NCBI GenBank assembly: GCA_001898335.1
Contig: MKTS01000003.1
Span: 558,001-622,000 of the forward strand
Length of the DNA stretch: 64,000 nt
Origin: Mucilaginibacter sp. 44-25
GTDB lineage: Bacteria > Bacteroidota > Bacteroidia > Sphingobacteriales > Sphingobacteriaceae
Direction: 5' to 3'
This document shows positions 26,060-35,558 of this stretch, in pieces. The notes under the pieces are model-generated. The model was not told where the DNA came from, ran no database searches, and was given only the letters and a program-made list of their open reading frames with translations. The translations under genes were made by a program, and so were the position numbers. Within the stretch, counting starts at the first letter, position 1. Every line of letters starts with the position of its first letter.

Positions 26060-26174
26060 GTCATTGAGTCATTGTATTGACGCGCCGAAATTGGGTCATT
26101 ATAAAACAAAAGGGCGGAATTGCTTATGCAACTCCGCCCTTTTGTTTTCTGAGCTACTCCAATGACTCAATGAC
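26060..26174. repeat. Inverted word repeat (GTCATTGA) enclosing a terminator
   Basis: GTCATTGAGTCATTG (26060-26074) and its exact reverse complement (26160-26174) flank the terminator at 26103-26148. Extra copies of the word occur at 26043-26050 and 26094-26100. The element fills the gap between convergent genes. Confidence 0.75.
26103..26148. terminator. Strong bidirectional terminator
   Basis: A perfect 16-bp stem: AAAACAAAAGGGCGGA (26103-26118) against TCCGCCCTTTTGTTTT (26133-26148), with TTGC/GCAA pairing further in. A and T runs on the outer sides let it work for both the TlpA-like gene and purD. Confidence 0.9.
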
Positions 26175-26184
26175 CAATGACTTT

Positions 26185-27459
26185 CTAAAGGAGATCAAAC
26201 CCAATATCTTTTCTAAAGTAAACGCCATCATAGTAGATGCGTGCGGCATCGGCAGTGGCTTGTTGCAGGGCATTAAACATATTATCCTGTAAGCTGCTGA
26301 TGGCTAACACCCGGCCGCCGGTTGCCTGCACTTCATCGCCAACCTGTGTAGTTCCGGCATGGAATACATGCGAATCGCGCACATTTTCTATACCGGTGAT
26401 GGTTTTGTTTTTCAGGTACTCACCAGGATAGCCACCGGCAACGCATACTACGGTCGCTGCGGTTTTGGGAGATATAATCAGTTCCTTTTCGTGCAGGTTG
26501 CCTTCTGCTACACCTTGTAGTAAGTCCACAAAATCACTTTCAATGCGCAGCATTACGCTTTCAGTTTCCGGGTCGCCCATGCGGCAATTGTATTCTATTA
26601 CCCACGGCTCGCCGTGGGTATTCATCAAACCAATAAAGATAAATCCTTTATAAGGGATGCCTTCTTTTTTCAAACCCTCGATAGTAGGGATGATCACCTT
26701 TTGCTCAACCTTCTGCATAAATGCTTCGTCGGCAAATGGTACCGGTGAAATAGAACCCATACCGCCTGTGTTGAGGCCGGTATCGCCTTCGCCTATGCGT
26801 TTGTAATCTTTAGCTTCTGGCAATATTTTATAGCTGTTGCCATCTGTCATCACAAAAACCGAGAGTTCAATACCTTGTAAAAACTGTTCTACCACCACCT
26901 TTGAGCTGGCATCGCCAAATTTGGCTTCGGCAAGCATAGCGTTCAGTTCCTGCTTGGCTTCTTCAAGGCTAAGGCATATCAGTACACCTTTACCTGCGGC
27001 AAGGCCGTCGGCTTTTAAAACTATAGGCAGGCCGGCTGTCGCCAGGTAATCCATACCTTCCTGTAAAGTATCGCGGGTAAAGGTTTTTGAGGCAGCGGTA
27101 GGCACGCCGTTACGCTGCATAAATTCTTTCGAGAAATCCTTACTTCCCTCAAGCTGCGCCGCCTCTTGCTGCGGGCCAACTACGGGGATGTTCTTTAATT
27201 GCTCATCAGCCAAAAAGAAATCATGAATACCTTTTACCAGCGGCTCCTCGGGGCCAACCAGCACCAGGTTAATATCATTAGCCAAAGCAAATGTCTTAAT
27301 ACCTTCAAAATCGGTAACTTTAAGGTTTACGTTTGTACCATAAGCGCCGGTGCCTGCATTGCCCGGAGCAATATACAGGTTGGTGCATTTAGGGCTTTGG
27401 GCAATTTTCCAGGCGAAGGCACTTTCCCTTCCACCCGAACCAAGGAGCAGGATATTCAT
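26185..27459 (-). CDS. purD: Phosphoribosylamine-glycine ligase PurD
   Basis: About 424 residues from the ATG at 27459 (MNILLLGSGGRESAFAWK); the open frame upstream is repeat-derived. It is an ATP-grasp ligase forming glycinamide ribonucleotide from phosphoribosylamine, glycine and ATP in purine synthesis. Typical blocks are GSGGREHA-like at the N-terminus, LVGPEEPLVKGI, LKADGLAAGKGVLI, NTGGMGSISPVPF, YNCRMGDPETESVMLRI and the C-terminal VVCVAGGYPGEY. It is encoded alone here, not in a pur cluster. A TACATTTG element lies five bases before the ATG. Confidence 0.95.
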   Translation of the reverse strand: MNILLLGSGGRESAFAWKIAQSPKCTNLYIAPGNAGTGAYGTNVNLKVTDFEGIKTFALANDINLVLVGPEEPLVKGIHDFFLADEQLKNIPVVGPQQEAAQLEGSKDFSKEFMQRNGVPTAASKTFTRDTLQEGMDYLATAGLPIVLKADGLAAGKGVLICLSLEEAKQELNAMLAEAKFGDASSKVVVEQFLQGIELSVFVMTDGNSYKILPEAKDYKRIGEGDTGLNTGGMGSISPVPFADEAFMQKVEQKVIIPTIEGLKKEGIPYKGFIFIGLMNTHGEPWVIEYNCRMGDPETESVMLRIESDFVDLLQGVAEGNLHEKELIISPKTAATVVCVAGGYPGEYLKNKTITGIENVRDSHVFHAGTTQVGDEVQATGGRVLAISSLQDNMFNALQQATADAARIYYDGVYFRKDIGFDLL

Positions 27460-27464
27460 GCAGG

Positions 27465-27472
27465 CAAATGTA
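27465..27472 (-). promoter_or_regulatory. Candidate -7 element TACATTTG for purD
   Basis: The minus strand reads TACATTTG, an exact TAnnTTTG, ending five bases before the purD ATG. A leaderless purD transcript would follow if it is used. Confidence 0.35.
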
Positions 27473-27480
27473 CGATTTGA

Positions 27481-27601
27481 TGTGCAAATATGCAGATGTG
27501 CAAATGTGCAGGTGAATTTTAATAATGCAGGCAGCATGCCATATTAACCATCTGCATATTAAACACATGCTAATAAATCTGCACATCTGCATATTTGCAC
27601 A
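27481..27601. repeat. Inverted word repeat (TGCAAATA/TGCAGATG) between purD and secA
   Basis: A 22-bp arm (27481-27502) is repeated exactly in inverted orientation at 27580-27601, with more degenerate copies of TGTGCA words on the outer side of each arm (to 27513 and to 27610). The words resemble those of the locus at 22338-22468. Confidence 0.8.
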
Positions 27602-27632
27602 CCTGCACATCAGATAATTCGCCTCAAAACCT

Positions 27633-27640
27633 TACCTTTG
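27633..27640 (+). promoter_or_regulatory. Candidate -7 element TACCTTTG for secA
   Basis: TACCTTTG matches TAnnTTTG and lies 68 bases before the secA ATG, just outside the word repeat. No convincing -33 TTTG is seen. Confidence 0.4.
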
Positions 27641-27708
27641 CCTGTCAAAATGACTTTATAATTGCATTGGCTTAATTGTTGAGTTGGGTGCACCATATAT
27701 AAATTAAT

Positions 27709-30700
27709 ATGTTAGATTTTTTCAGTAAGCTTTTCGGAAGCAAATCAGAGCGCGATGTTAAAGGGATAACGCCTATAGTTGAGAAAATAAAGGCCGCTTA
27801 TGCCCAACTTGACCAGCTGAGCAACGATGAGCTTCGGGCTAAAACCATAGGATTTAAAGAAACCATTGCTGCCGGCCTTTCCGGTATCGATAGCGAAATA
27901 AAAGCGATAAAAGACCGTACTGAGAACGAGCCCGAAATGGACGTAAACGAGAAAGTAAACTTGTTTACTCAATTGGATAAGTTGGAGAAAGACCGCAACA
28001 AAGAGCTGGAAGATATTTTAATGAATATCCTTCCTGAGGCTTTTGCGGTGGTTAAAGAAACCGCCCGTCGTTTTAGCGGTAACCCAACTATTGAGGTTAC
28101 GGCAACTGACTTTGACCGCCAGTTAGCTGCACGCAAAAACAACGTTGTTATTAAGGGCGATAAAGCCATTCACCATAATACCTGGCTTGCTGCAGGTAAC
28201 GAGGTTACCTGGAATATGGTACACTACGATGTGCAGCTGATAGGCGGTATTGTATTGCACCAGGGTAAAATTGCCGAGATGGCCACCGGTGAGGGTAAAA
28301 CGTTGGTAGCTACGCTGCCCGCATACCTTAATGCATTGGCCGGCCAGGGTGTACACATTGTAACCGTGAACGATTACCTTGCCCGTCGCGATAGCGAGTG
28401 GATGGGCCCGTTGTATGAGTTCCACGGTTTATCTGTTGATTGTATTGATAAGCACGAACCAAACTCTGAAGAGCGCCGCCAGGCTTATTTAGCTGATATT
28501 ACTTTTGGTACCAACAACGAGTTTGGTTTCGACTACCTGCGTGACAACATGACACGTAGCCCGGAAGAACTGGTACAACGCAAGCTGCACTACGCCATGG
28601 TGGATGAGGTTGACTCCGTATTAGTGGATGATGCCCGTACGCCGTTGATCATCTCCGGCCCTATTCCACGTGGTGATGAGCATGAGTTTTATGAGTTAAA
28701 ACCACGCATTGAGCGTTTGGTTAACGCACAAAAAGCGTATGTAAATACCGTACTGAACGAAGCTAAGAAAGCCATTAACGAAGGCAAGACCGGTGTTGAT
28801 GAAGGTGGTTTGGCTTTAATACGTGCACACCGTGCCCTGCCTAAGAATAAGGCATTGATCAAGTTCCTGAGCGAGGGCGCTAACCGTACCGTACTACAAA
28901 AAACTGAAAACTATTACATGCAGGACCAGGGCAAAGAAATGCCTAAGGTTGACTCTGAATTGTTCTTTATTATTGATGAAAAGAGCAACTCGGTAGAATT
29001 ATCAGAAAAAGGTATCGAGCTGATCACCGCATCAGGCGAGGATCCAAACTTCTTTGTGATGCCGGATGTGGGTACTGAGATAGCCAAGATCGAAAAATCA
29101 GACCTTCCTGCCGAAGAAAAACTGGCTAAGAAAGACGAACTGATGCGAGATTTCTCTATCAAATCAGAGCGTATTCACTCGGTTAACCAGTTGTTAAAAG
29201 CTTATACATTATTTGAAAAAGATACCGAATACATCCTTGATGAAGGTAAAGTTAAGATAGTTGACGAGCAAACAGGCCGTGTATTGGATGGCCGCCGTTA
29301 CTCTGATGGTTTGCACCAGGCTATTGAGGCTAAAGAGAACGTTAAGGTTGAAGATGCTACCCAAACTTTTGCAACTATTACCCTGCAAAACTACTTCAGG
29401 ATGTACCACAAGCTTTGCGGTATGACTGGTACCGCGGTTACTGAAGCAGGTGAGTTTTGGCAGATATATAAACTGGATGTGGTTGAAATTCCAACCAACA
29501 CCCCAACTTCGCGTGAGGATAAACAGGATCTCGTTTACCGCACTGTTCGTGAAAAATACAATGCTGTTGCTGCCGAGATAGAGGAGCTAACCAAAGCAGG
29601 TCGCCCGGTGTTGGTGGGTACAACATCGGTAGAGATATCTGAATTGTTAAGCCGTATGCTTAAACTGCGCGGCATTAAACATAACGTACTGAATGCCAAG
29701 TTGCACCAGCGCGAAGCCGATATTGTGGCTGAGGCAGGTAAAGCAGGTACCGTAACTATTGCTACCAACATGGCCGGCCGTGGTACGGATATAAAATTAG
29801 GCCCCGGCGTAAAAGAAGCCGGCGGTTTAGCTATCATCGGTACCGAGCGGCATGAGTCGCGTCGTGTTGACAGGCAGTTGCGTGGACGTGCGGGTCGTCA
29901 GGGTGATACCGGTTCTTCACAGTTCTTTGTATCGCTTGAGGATAACCTGATGCGTTTATTTGGTTCGGAGCGTATCTCTAACCTGATGGTACGTATGGGT
30001 ATTGAGGATGGCGAAGTGATCCAGCACTCCATGATCTCAAAATCTATTGAGCGTGCACAGAAGAAAGTAGAAGAGAACAACTTTGGTATCCGTAAACGTT
30101 TGCTGGAGTATGACGACGTGATGAACTCTCAGCGTACGGTTATCTACGCGAAACGTAAGAACGCGCTGTTCGGCGATCGTTTGGATGTGGATATCAGCAA
30201 CACTATTTTCGATGTTATCGAAGATATCGTAACTGAATATAAAGAGGGTAACAATTTTGAAGGCTTCCAGTTAGAGATCATCCGTATCTTCTCTGTTGAT
30301 ACGGAGATAACCGCTGAAGAATTTGCGAATACCCCGCTGCCAAAACTGGTAGATAGTACCTTTATTGAAGTAAGCGAGTTCTACAAACGCAAAGCTGAAA
30401 CAATAGCGCAGCAAGCTTATCCTGTTTTGAAAGATGTTTACGAAACCCGCGGGCAGTACGTAGAGAGCATTGTTGTTCCGTTTACGGATGGCGTACATGG
30501 CATGCAGGTAGCTGTGCCGTTGAAAAAGGCGGTAGAAAACCACGGCCAGGAAGTATTTAAATCTTTCGAGAAAAACGTAACCCTTTCATTGATAGACGAT
30601 GCCTGGAAAGAGCACCTGCGTGAGATGGATGAGTTGAAACAATCGGTACAGAACGCCGTTTACGAACAAAAGGATCCGCTTTTGGTGTACAAGTTTGAAG

Positions 30701-31017
30701 CATTTGAACTTTTCCGCCAGATGCTGGCCAGCGTAAATAAAGAGTTGATGAGCTTCCTGTTCAGAGGTGGTATTGCGGTACAGCAGGCACCGGAACAGGT
30801 TCGCGAAGCAGCGCCGGCCCCTAAAACAGATATGCGCCAGATGCGCACCTCTAAACCCGAAATGGTAGACCAAAGTGGTTTGCCTATGGAGGAGATGCAG
30901 CAGGAGATACAAAAACCCAGCCCGGCAAAGGCAGAGCAAAAGATAGGCAGGAACGATCCTTGCCCATGCGGTAGCGGCAAAAAGTACAAAAACTGCCACG
31001 GCATAGGGCAGAATTAA
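27709..31017 (+). CDS. secA: Preprotein translocase ATPase SecA
   Basis: A 1102-residue SecA, about 200 residues longer than the Escherichia coli protein, as is usual in Bacteroidota; the extra sequence lies mainly in the region after nucleotide-binding domain 1 (roughly residues 335-490). Motifs include ATGEGKT (Walker A), [21 protein letters not shown] (Walker B), [13 protein letters not shown] and [12 protein letters not shown]. The C-terminus ends in [14 protein letters not shown], the zinc-binding SecB/ribosome contact motif. It drives export of unfolded proteins through SecYEG. Confidence 0.97.
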   Translation: MLDFFSKLFGSKSERDVKGITPIVEKIKAAYAQLDQLSNDELRAKTIGFKETIAAGLSGIDSEIKAIKDRTENEPEMDVNEKVNLFTQLDKLEKDRNKELEDILMNILPEAFAVVKETARRFSGNPTIEVTATDFDRQLAARKNNVVIKGDKAIHHNTWLAAGNEVTWNMVHYDVQLIGGIVLHQGKIAEMATGEGKTLVATLPAYLNALAGQGVHIVTVNDYLARRDSEWMGPLYEFHGLSVDCIDKHEPNSEERRQAYLADITFGTNNEFGFDYLRDNMTRSPEELVQRKLHYAMVDEVDSVLVDDARTPLIISGPIPRGDEHEFYELKPRIERLVNAQKAYVNTVLNEAKKAINEGKTGVDEGGLALIRAHRALPKNKALIKFLSEGANRTVLQKTENYYMQDQGKEMPKVDSELFFIIDEKSNSVELSEKGIELITASGEDPNFFVMPDVGTEIAKIEKSDLPAEEKLAKKDELMRDFSIKSERIHSVNQLLKAYTLFEKDTEYILDEGKVKIVDEQTGRVLDGRRYSDGLHQAIEAKENVKVEDATQTFATITLQNYFRMYHKLCGMTGTAVTEAGEFWQIYKLDVVEIPTNTPTSREDKQDLVYRTVREKYNAVAAEIEELTKAGRPVLVGTTSVEISELLSRMLKLRGIKHNVLNAKLHQREADIVAEAGKAGTVTIATNMAGRGTDIKLGPGVKEAGGLAIIGTERHESRRVDRQLRGRAGRQGDTGSSQFFVSLEDNLMRLFGSERISNLMVRMGIEDGEVIQHSMISKSIERAQKKVEENNFGIRKRLLEYDDVMNSQRTVIYAKRKNALFGDRLDVDISNTIFDVIEDIVTEYKEGNNFEGFQLEIIRIFSVDTEITAEEFANTPLPKLVDSTFIEVSEFYKRKAETIAQQAYPVLKDVYETRGQYVESIVVPFTDGVHGMQVAVPLKKAVENHGQEVFKSFEKNVTLSLIDDAWKEHLREMDELKQSVQNAVYEQKDPLLVYKFEAFELFRQMLASVNKELMSFLFRGGIAVQQAPEQVREAAPAPKTDMRQMRTSKPEMVDQSGLPMEEMQQEIQKPSPAKAEQKIGRNDPCPCGSGKKYKNCHGIGQN

Positions 31018-31039
31018 GGAAGGCGGGGCACAACAAAAT

Positions 31040-31120
31040 TTGTCATTCTGAGCGATAGCGAAGAATCTATACGCGTTCAATGCGTGCTATTAGATGCTTC
31101 ACTAACGTTCAGCATGACAG
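31040..31120. repeat. GTCAT...ATGAC dispersed element, copy 2
   Basis: Begins TTGTCATTCTGAGCGATAGC and ends GCATGACAG. The first hairpin is ATTCT...AGAAT where copy 1 has ATTGC...GCAAT, so paired positions change together while the GAGCGATAGCG centre is kept. Confidence 0.7.
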
Positions 31121-31136
31121 AAAATAAACAGACACT

Positions 31137-31604
31137 ATGAAGAAAGCAATATTTGATCATAAAGCTATCCCGGCAGGTATCAAATATTGCTTTTTGCTTT
31201 TACTGCTTTCCGTATCTGTAAAAAGCTTCGGGCAAACCAGGGGCAAGGTACAGGTAGTGGCACCGCCATTATTTGATACCCTGCTGGCCAAACGCGCCAC
31301 GCTGAATAGCGGTAAGGGATCATCAGGTACGGGCTATACATCGTCATATGGGTACCGTGTTCAGATCTACAGCGGTAGTAACCGTACCGCTGCTTTTAAC
31401 GCGCAGGCCAGGTGTAACCGGGAACTTCCCGAGATGCGTACGTATATCAGCTATCGTGAACCCAACTTTAAAGTACTTGCTGGCGATTTCCGTACAAGGA
31501 TCGAAGCCGAGCGTATGAAACAACAGCTACTCGCGCTGTTTCCAACAATATTTATAATTCCGGGGAAAATTAATCCACCAAAAACAGTTGTCACCAATGA
31601 TTAA
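31137..31604 (+). CDS. Exported SPOR-domain protein
   Basis: A 155-residue protein with a hydrophobic signal segment (about residues 17-32, ending SFGQ) and a C-terminal SPOR domain (GYRVQIYSGSNRTAAFNAQARC to LLALFPTIFIIPGKINPP). SPOR domains bind denuded glycan strands of peptidoglycan at division sites. It is short, with a single domain. Its stop codon overlaps the start of the amidohydrolase gene by eight bases, so the pair is probably co-transcribed. Confidence 0.85.
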   Translation: MKKAIFDHKAIPAGIKYCFLLLLLSVSVKSFGQTRGKVQVVAPPLFDTLLAKRATLNSGKGSSGTGYTSSYGYRVQIYSGSNRTAAFNAQARCNRELPEMRTYISYREPNFKVLAGDFRTRIEAERMKQQLLALFPTIFIIPGKINPPKTVVTND

Positions 31605-32781
31605 AGAAAAGATACAGCATTTAGCTAAAGAGATATTTGATGATGTTGTTGCTAACCGCAGGCATTTACACGCCCATCCGGAGCTGTCTTTCCATGAGGT
31701 GGAAACTTCTGTTTTTGTGGCCCGCAAGCTGGAAGAACTGGGAATTGAATATCACAAAATGGCGGATACCGGTTTAGTTGCTCTCATTAAAGGTGATAAA
31801 CCCGGCGATAAAGTGGTAGCCCTGCGTGCCGATATGGATGCGCTGCCAATTTTAGAGGCTAATGATGTGTCTTATAAATCGCAAAACGAAGGCGTAATGC
31901 ACGCTTGCGGACATGATGTACACACTTCATCGTTATTAGGTGTTGCCAAAATACTTACCGAGATCAAAAGCGAATTCGGCGGTACGGTAAAATTTATCTT
32001 TCAACCGGCGGAAGAAAAGCTTCCTGGCGGCGCCAGTTTGATGATCAAAGAGGGCGTATTGGAAAATCCAAAGCCATCAGCCGTTATTGGTCAGCATGTA
32101 ATGCCGCTGATAGATGCGGGCAAAGTAGGGTTCCGCGCGGGCAAGTACATGGCCAGCACGGATGAATTATACGTTACCGTAAAAGGTAAAGGCGGCCACG
32201 GTGCACAACCACAGCAAAATATCGACCCGGTGATCATCACCGCGCATATATTAACGGCGCTACAGCAGGTGGTAAGCCGCTTTGCCGATCCTAAAAGCCC
32301 ATCGGTATTATCATTCGGTAAGGTTATCGCCAACGGGGCAACGAACGTTATCCCGAATGAGGTTTACCTGGAAGGCACCTTCCGTACCATGGATGAACAA
32401 TGGCGTAATGACGCGCATGTGAAGATGAAGAAAATGGCTGAAGGTATTGCCGAAAGCATGGGCGGCAGTTGCGATTTCAAGATCATGAAAGGTTATCCCT
32501 TCCTCATCAACGAAGAAAAATTGACCGCGCAGGTACGCGGTTTTGCCGAAGATTTCTTAGGCAAAGAGAACGTGCTCGACCTGGATATATGGATGGCTGC
32601 TGAAGATTTTGCATACTACTCGCAAGTAGCTAATTCCTGCTTCTACCGTTTAGGTACACGTAACGAAGCCCGTGGCATCACCTCATCTGTACATACCCCA
32701 ACCTTTGATATTGAGGAAAGCGCATTGGAGCAAAGCGTTGGCCTGATGGCTTACATTGCCGTTAAGCAGTTAGGGAATTAA
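31597..32781 (+). CDS. M20D-family amidohydrolase/peptidase
   Basis: About 394 residues from the ATG at 31597; a TTG three codons earlier is less likely. Family motifs include RRHLHAHPELSFHEVET, RADMDALPI, HACGHDVHTSSLLG (metal and catalytic ligands), FQPAEEKLPGGASLMI and MAAEDFAYYSQ. M20D enzymes hydrolyse N-acyl amino acids such as N-acetyl or hippurate-like substrates, and some act in diaminopimelate formation; the substrate here is undefined. No signal peptide, so cytoplasmic. Confidence 0.92.
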   Translation: MIKEKIQHLAKEIFDDVVANRRHLHAHPELSFHEVETSVFVARKLEELGIEYHKMADTGLVALIKGDKPGDKVVALRADMDALPILEANDVSYKSQNEGVMHACGHDVHTSSLLGVAKILTEIKSEFGGTVKFIFQPAEEKLPGGASLMIKEGVLENPKPSAVIGQHVMPLIDAGKVGFRAGKYMASTDELYVTVKGKGGHGAQPQQNIDPVIITAHILTALQQVVSRFADPKSPSVLSFGKVIANGATNVIPNEVYLEGTFRTMDEQWRNDAHVKMKKMAEGIAESMGGSCDFKIMKGYPFLINEEKLTAQVRGFAEDFLGKENVLDLDIWMAAEDFAYYSQVANSCFYRLGTRNEARGITSSVHTPTFDIEESALEQSVGLMAYIAVKQLGN

Positions 32782-32787
32782 TTAGTT

Positions 32788-32858
32788 CATAGGCCATGGT
32801 TGATAGCCCATGGAAAACTGTGCATCAAACACTATGGTCTATTGACCATCGACTATGG
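32788..32858. repeat. Inverted word repeat (CCATGGT/CTATGGTC)
   Basis: The left part (32788-32813) and the reverse complement of the right part (32832-32858) align over 26 bases with about six differences, keeping a CATAG-N-C-N-ATGGT pattern. Because the right arm ends in CTATGG, it creates a false in-frame ATG at 32855. Confidence 0.6.
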
Positions 32859-32866
32859 ACTTCTAT

Positions 32867-33802
32867 ATGAACAAAAAAGCACTCATCGCCCTTTGTCTGC
32901 TACTCTCGGCTTTTACCTTAAAGGCACAGCAGATACAGCGCTTTAACCCCGATACCATTCGTACCATCGTAATTGATTCTGCGGTGAATATTATTTCACA
33001 TCGCCTAACCGCGCAGGATTTTATCGATGCCGTGGTTCATGATACCAGCTTTTACAAGGCTTTCCAGAACATGAAGCGTTACGCTTTTACTGCCGAGAAC
33101 CGCATTTACACCTACGATAAACAGAATAAGGTTAACGGTAAGATATACCGTAAAATAAGACACGATTTTGTGGATGGTAAGCGCCAAACCACTTACCTCA
33201 TTAACCAGGATGAGGGAGCAGTTAAAAAGAAGAACGGTAAATATGAGCTGTATACCGTGGAGATGTTCGATTATATTTTTATGAATGCCTACAACTCTGA
33301 TTTTACCAGCAGTTCATCATCATCCGCGCTGGGCAAGGGTAAAAATGCCGGGTACAAAGCTAAGTTAAAGGCTTTGATATTTACACCGGGCAGGCGCATA
33401 TCGGGCATACCGTTTATCAGCAGTAAAACAGAGATTTTTGGCCCGGAATTGCGACAATACTATAATTACGAATTTGCCCGGGGCACCTATATGGATAGCA
33501 TCCCGGTTTATCGTTTTAAGGTGATCAAAAAACCCAGTACGGCCGATGATGATACCATGATCAAAGAGATGACGACCATCTTTGATATGAATACTTTCCA
33601 GATACTGGGACGGTATATTGACATGAAGTTCAGTAATATGTTTGTGGATTTCAATGTGCAAATGGATATTGAACTAAACCGTTTTAACGGAGAGTTGCTG
33701 CCCACAAAAATTACCTACCAGGGGAATTGGGATATTCCGTTTCATAAAGAGGAACGCGCCAGCTTTTTGATCGTGCAGAAAGATTACAACAAAGCCCCCT
33801 AA
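32867..33802 (+). CDS. Exported protein of unknown function
   Basis: About 311 residues from the ATG at 32867; an ATG four codons earlier lies inside the word repeat and is rejected. The signal peptide is MNKKALIALCLLLSAFTLKAQ. The rest is a beta-rich domain with no motif I recognise, with an alternating hydrophobic pattern and a Ser-rich loop (TSSSSSSALGKG). The layout (TIFDMNTFQILGRYIDMKFSN, LLPTKITYQGNWDIPFHKEERA) resembles outer-membrane-associated lipocalin-like or carboxypeptidase-regulatory-like proteins common in Bacteroidota, but I cannot assign it. It is probably periplasmic. Confidence 0.8.
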   Translation: MNKKALIALCLLLSAFTLKAQQIQRFNPDTIRTIVIDSAVNIISHRLTAQDFIDAVVHDTSFYKAFQNMKRYAFTAENRIYTYDKQNKVNGKIYRKIRHDFVDGKRQTTYLINQDEGAVKKKNGKYELYTVEMFDYIFMNAYNSDFTSSSSSSALGKGKNAGYKAKLKALIFTPGRRISGIPFISSKTEIFGPELRQYYNYEFARGTYMDSIPVYRFKVIKKPSTADDDTMIKEMTTIFDMNTFQILGRYIDMKFSNMFVDFNVQMDIELNRFNGELLPTKITYQGNWDIPFHKEERASFLIVQKDYNKAP

Positions 33803-33812
33803 AGAAAAACGA

Positions 33813-33888
33813 CGTCATCCTGAATTTGTTTCAGGACCCCACACGCTTAGACCTACTTGTGGGATGCCGAAATAAATTCGGCATGACG
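33813..33888. repeat. GTCAT...ATGAC dispersed element, copy 3
   Basis: Bounded by CGTCAT and ATGACG. It holds two hairpins, TCCTGAA...TTCAGGA on the left and TGCCGAA...TTCGGCA on the right, so it is related in layout to copies 1 and 2 although the inner sequence differs. Confidence 0.65.
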
Positions 33889-33974
33889 ATCAGTTTATCT
33901 ATCACCCAATTGAAATATTAACGTTCAGAGATACTTCTCGCACCTGGTAATACTTCTATCCTCAAATTAGTTTC

Positions 33975-33982
33975 TAATTTTG
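33975..33982 (+). promoter_or_regulatory. Candidate -7 element TAATTTTG for the MFS gene
   Basis: TAATTTTG matches TAnnTTTG, 25 bases before the ATG. An AAGGAG Shine-Dalgarno-like sequence (33994-33999) lies eight bases before the ATG, unusual for Bacteroidota. Confidence 0.45.
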
Positions 33983-34007
33983 CGCTCCATCAAAAGGAGC
34001 ATAGAAA

Positions 34008-35228
34008 ATGAGACGTGTTACAGACAGCAACCGGAATATCAGCGCCATACTGGCGTTCATCCTTATCCCTATATCGGGGTTCGCGATGGATGTTTATGTG
34101 CCATCGTTCCCTTCAATGGTGCATGATCTGGGTACATCGGTATCTAATGTGCGCCTCACCATGACCATTTTTCTCATTAGCTACGGTGTATCGCAGTTAT
34201 TCGTGGGCAGTATTATTGACAGCTATGGGCGTTACAAGCTTGGTCTGGCATCGCTGGCCGCGTTTATTGTCACCAACCTGGTTATTGTAAGCACCCGTAG
34301 CATTGAGTTGATGTTTGTAATGCGGGCACTGCAGGGCTTTCTTATTTCCATTATCATGGTGTCAAAGCGCTCCCTGTTTATAGATGTGTTTGAGGGAGAT
34401 AAACAAAAGCATTATACCAGCTTGTTATCGGTGGTGTGGTCGGCCGCGCCGGTGATAGCACCTTTTTTGGGTGGCTACCTGCAGCATGTTTTCGTATGGC
34501 GGGCAAATTTCTACTTTCTGGCTATTTATGCCTTTGTAATGTTGCTGTTAGAGCTGAGTTATAGCGGAGAAACTTTAGCCCGTACCAAGCCCTTCCATTT
34601 AGCATCGGTTGTAAACACCTATAAAAAGATGATCACTGCGCCCGATTTCGCTTATGGTATTGTAATTCTGGGTTTGAGTTATTCCATGGCGATCATCTTC
34701 GGTATGTCGGCCCCTTTCTTTATCGAGAACGTATTTCATTATTCGCCGGTTGTTACCGGTTATGCGGCGCTAAGCTCGGGCGTTGCTTTGCTGCTTGGTG
34801 GCATGTTGAGCAAGTCTATGATAGCCCGGAATTTCATGGCTAAGTTAACTATCGCTAATCTTTTACAAGCTGCCTTTGCGGTAGCCATGTTTGCTACAGC
34901 AAGCTGGTTCAGCAGCATTTACGCCATCATGTTCTTTGTAATAAGCCTGCATTTTTTGATGGGTTTTATGTACAACATTTACTTTACCTACTGCCTAACG
35001 CGCTTTCCGGAAAATGCCGGTGTTTCCGGCGGGATCACCAGTGGTGGCGGTTACATCGTAACATCGTTTTTCAGTTATCTATTGGCCAACACCCTTAACA
35101 TCCATAATCAGCAAACTTTTGCTATCAGCTATATAGTGCTCATCATATTAATCGGCGTAATGCTGTTACTGCTCAGGCAGTATTTAAACAGCAAAAAGAT
35201 ATATCAGCAGGTTGCCGGGAATTTGTAG
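34008..35228 (+). CDS. MFS drug-efflux transporter, Bcr/CflA-like
   Basis: A 406-residue inner-membrane protein with about 12 hydrophobic spans. The N-terminal GFAMDVYVPSFPSMVHDLG stretch matches the D-x-Y-x-P motif in helix 1 of the Bcr/CflA (DHA1) family; DSYGRYKLGL is the loop 2-3 motif and RALQGF the motif in helix 4. These proteins are proton-driven exporters of drugs such as bicyclomycin or chloramphenicol, but actual substrates vary. A good terminator follows. Confidence 0.9.
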   Translation: MRRVTDSNRNISAILAFILIPISGFAMDVYVPSFPSMVHDLGTSVSNVRLTMTIFLISYGVSQLFVGSIIDSYGRYKLGLASLAAFIVTNLVIVSTRSIELMFVMRALQGFLISIIMVSKRSLFIDVFEGDKQKHYTSLLSVVWSAAPVIAPFLGGYLQHVFVWRANFYFLAIYAFVMLLLELSYSGETLARTKPFHLASVVNTYKKMITAPDFAYGIVILGLSYSMAIIFGMSAPFFIENVFHYSPVVTGYAALSSGVALLLGGMLSKSMIARNFMAKLTIANLLQAAFAVAMFATASWFSSIYAIMFFVISLHFLMGFMYNIYFTYCLTRFPENAGVSGGITSGGGYIVTSFFSYLLANTLNIHNQQTFAISYIVLIILIGVMLLLLRQYLNSKKIYQQVAGNL

Positions 35229-35245
35229 TGCAGTCGGATAGTATA

Positions 35246-35273
35246 AAAAACGCCCCTGTTAAGGGGCGTTTTT
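35246..35273 (+). terminator. Terminator after the MFS gene
   Basis: AAAAACGCCCCT, loop GTTA, AGGGGCGTTTTT form a perfect 12-bp stem with an outer T run. It also works on the opposite strand for the small-gene islet that ends at 35351. Confidence 0.9.
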
Positions 35274-35350
35274 CTTATGATGTACAATTTTCGAAGAAAC
35301 AACACTTAGCTTACGATTATATTAAATCAATTACGCTCAGTTTATTGCGA

Positions 35351-35548
35351 TTATTCTGTTTTGTAATTTGATAAGACTTGTCGATATACGAAATACCCTA
35401 TAAATGGCTGTATAAAAGTTATAAGAATTAAAATTAGTTTCGTTCTTGTTTTAAATAATTTTTGCTTGGCAATATTTATTATTATATAAAGTTCCAGCAA
35501 TAGCATTGGTATTACCAGGAAAATCAGAACTATTTCTTTTACAGACAT
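35351..35548 (-). CDS. Small membrane protein, possible PLDc_N type
   Basis: A 65-residue protein from the ATG at 35548 (MSVKEIVLIFLVIPMLLLELY), with two predicted membrane spans separated by a basic loop (KQKLFKTRTK). The second span ends IQPFIGYFVYRQ, similar to the N-P/Q-x-x-G motif of PLDc_N proteins, which may regulate or protect against partner proteins in Bacteroidota. It is in the AT-rich islet and starts 10 bases after the 28-residue peptide gene. A 21-residue upstream extension is open but would overlap that gene. Confidence 0.55.
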   Translation of the reverse strand: MSVKEIVLIFLVIPMLLLELYIIINIAKQKLFKTRTKLILILITFIQPFIGYFVYRQVLSNYKTE

Positions 35549-35558
35549 ATAATTAATA

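Noticed and set aside
27389..27610. Frames rich in Cys, Met and His across the purD-secA gap, and similar frames at 22364-22594
   Set aside because: They come from the TGCACATC word repeats, start outside known genes and have no conserved domain, so they are not metal-binding proteins.
33984..34000. GCTCC...GGAGC hairpin hiding the AAGGAG site of the MFS gene
   Set aside because: The stem is only 5 bp, and the predicted start of transcription after TAATTTTG (about 33988) would leave most of the left arm untranscribed.
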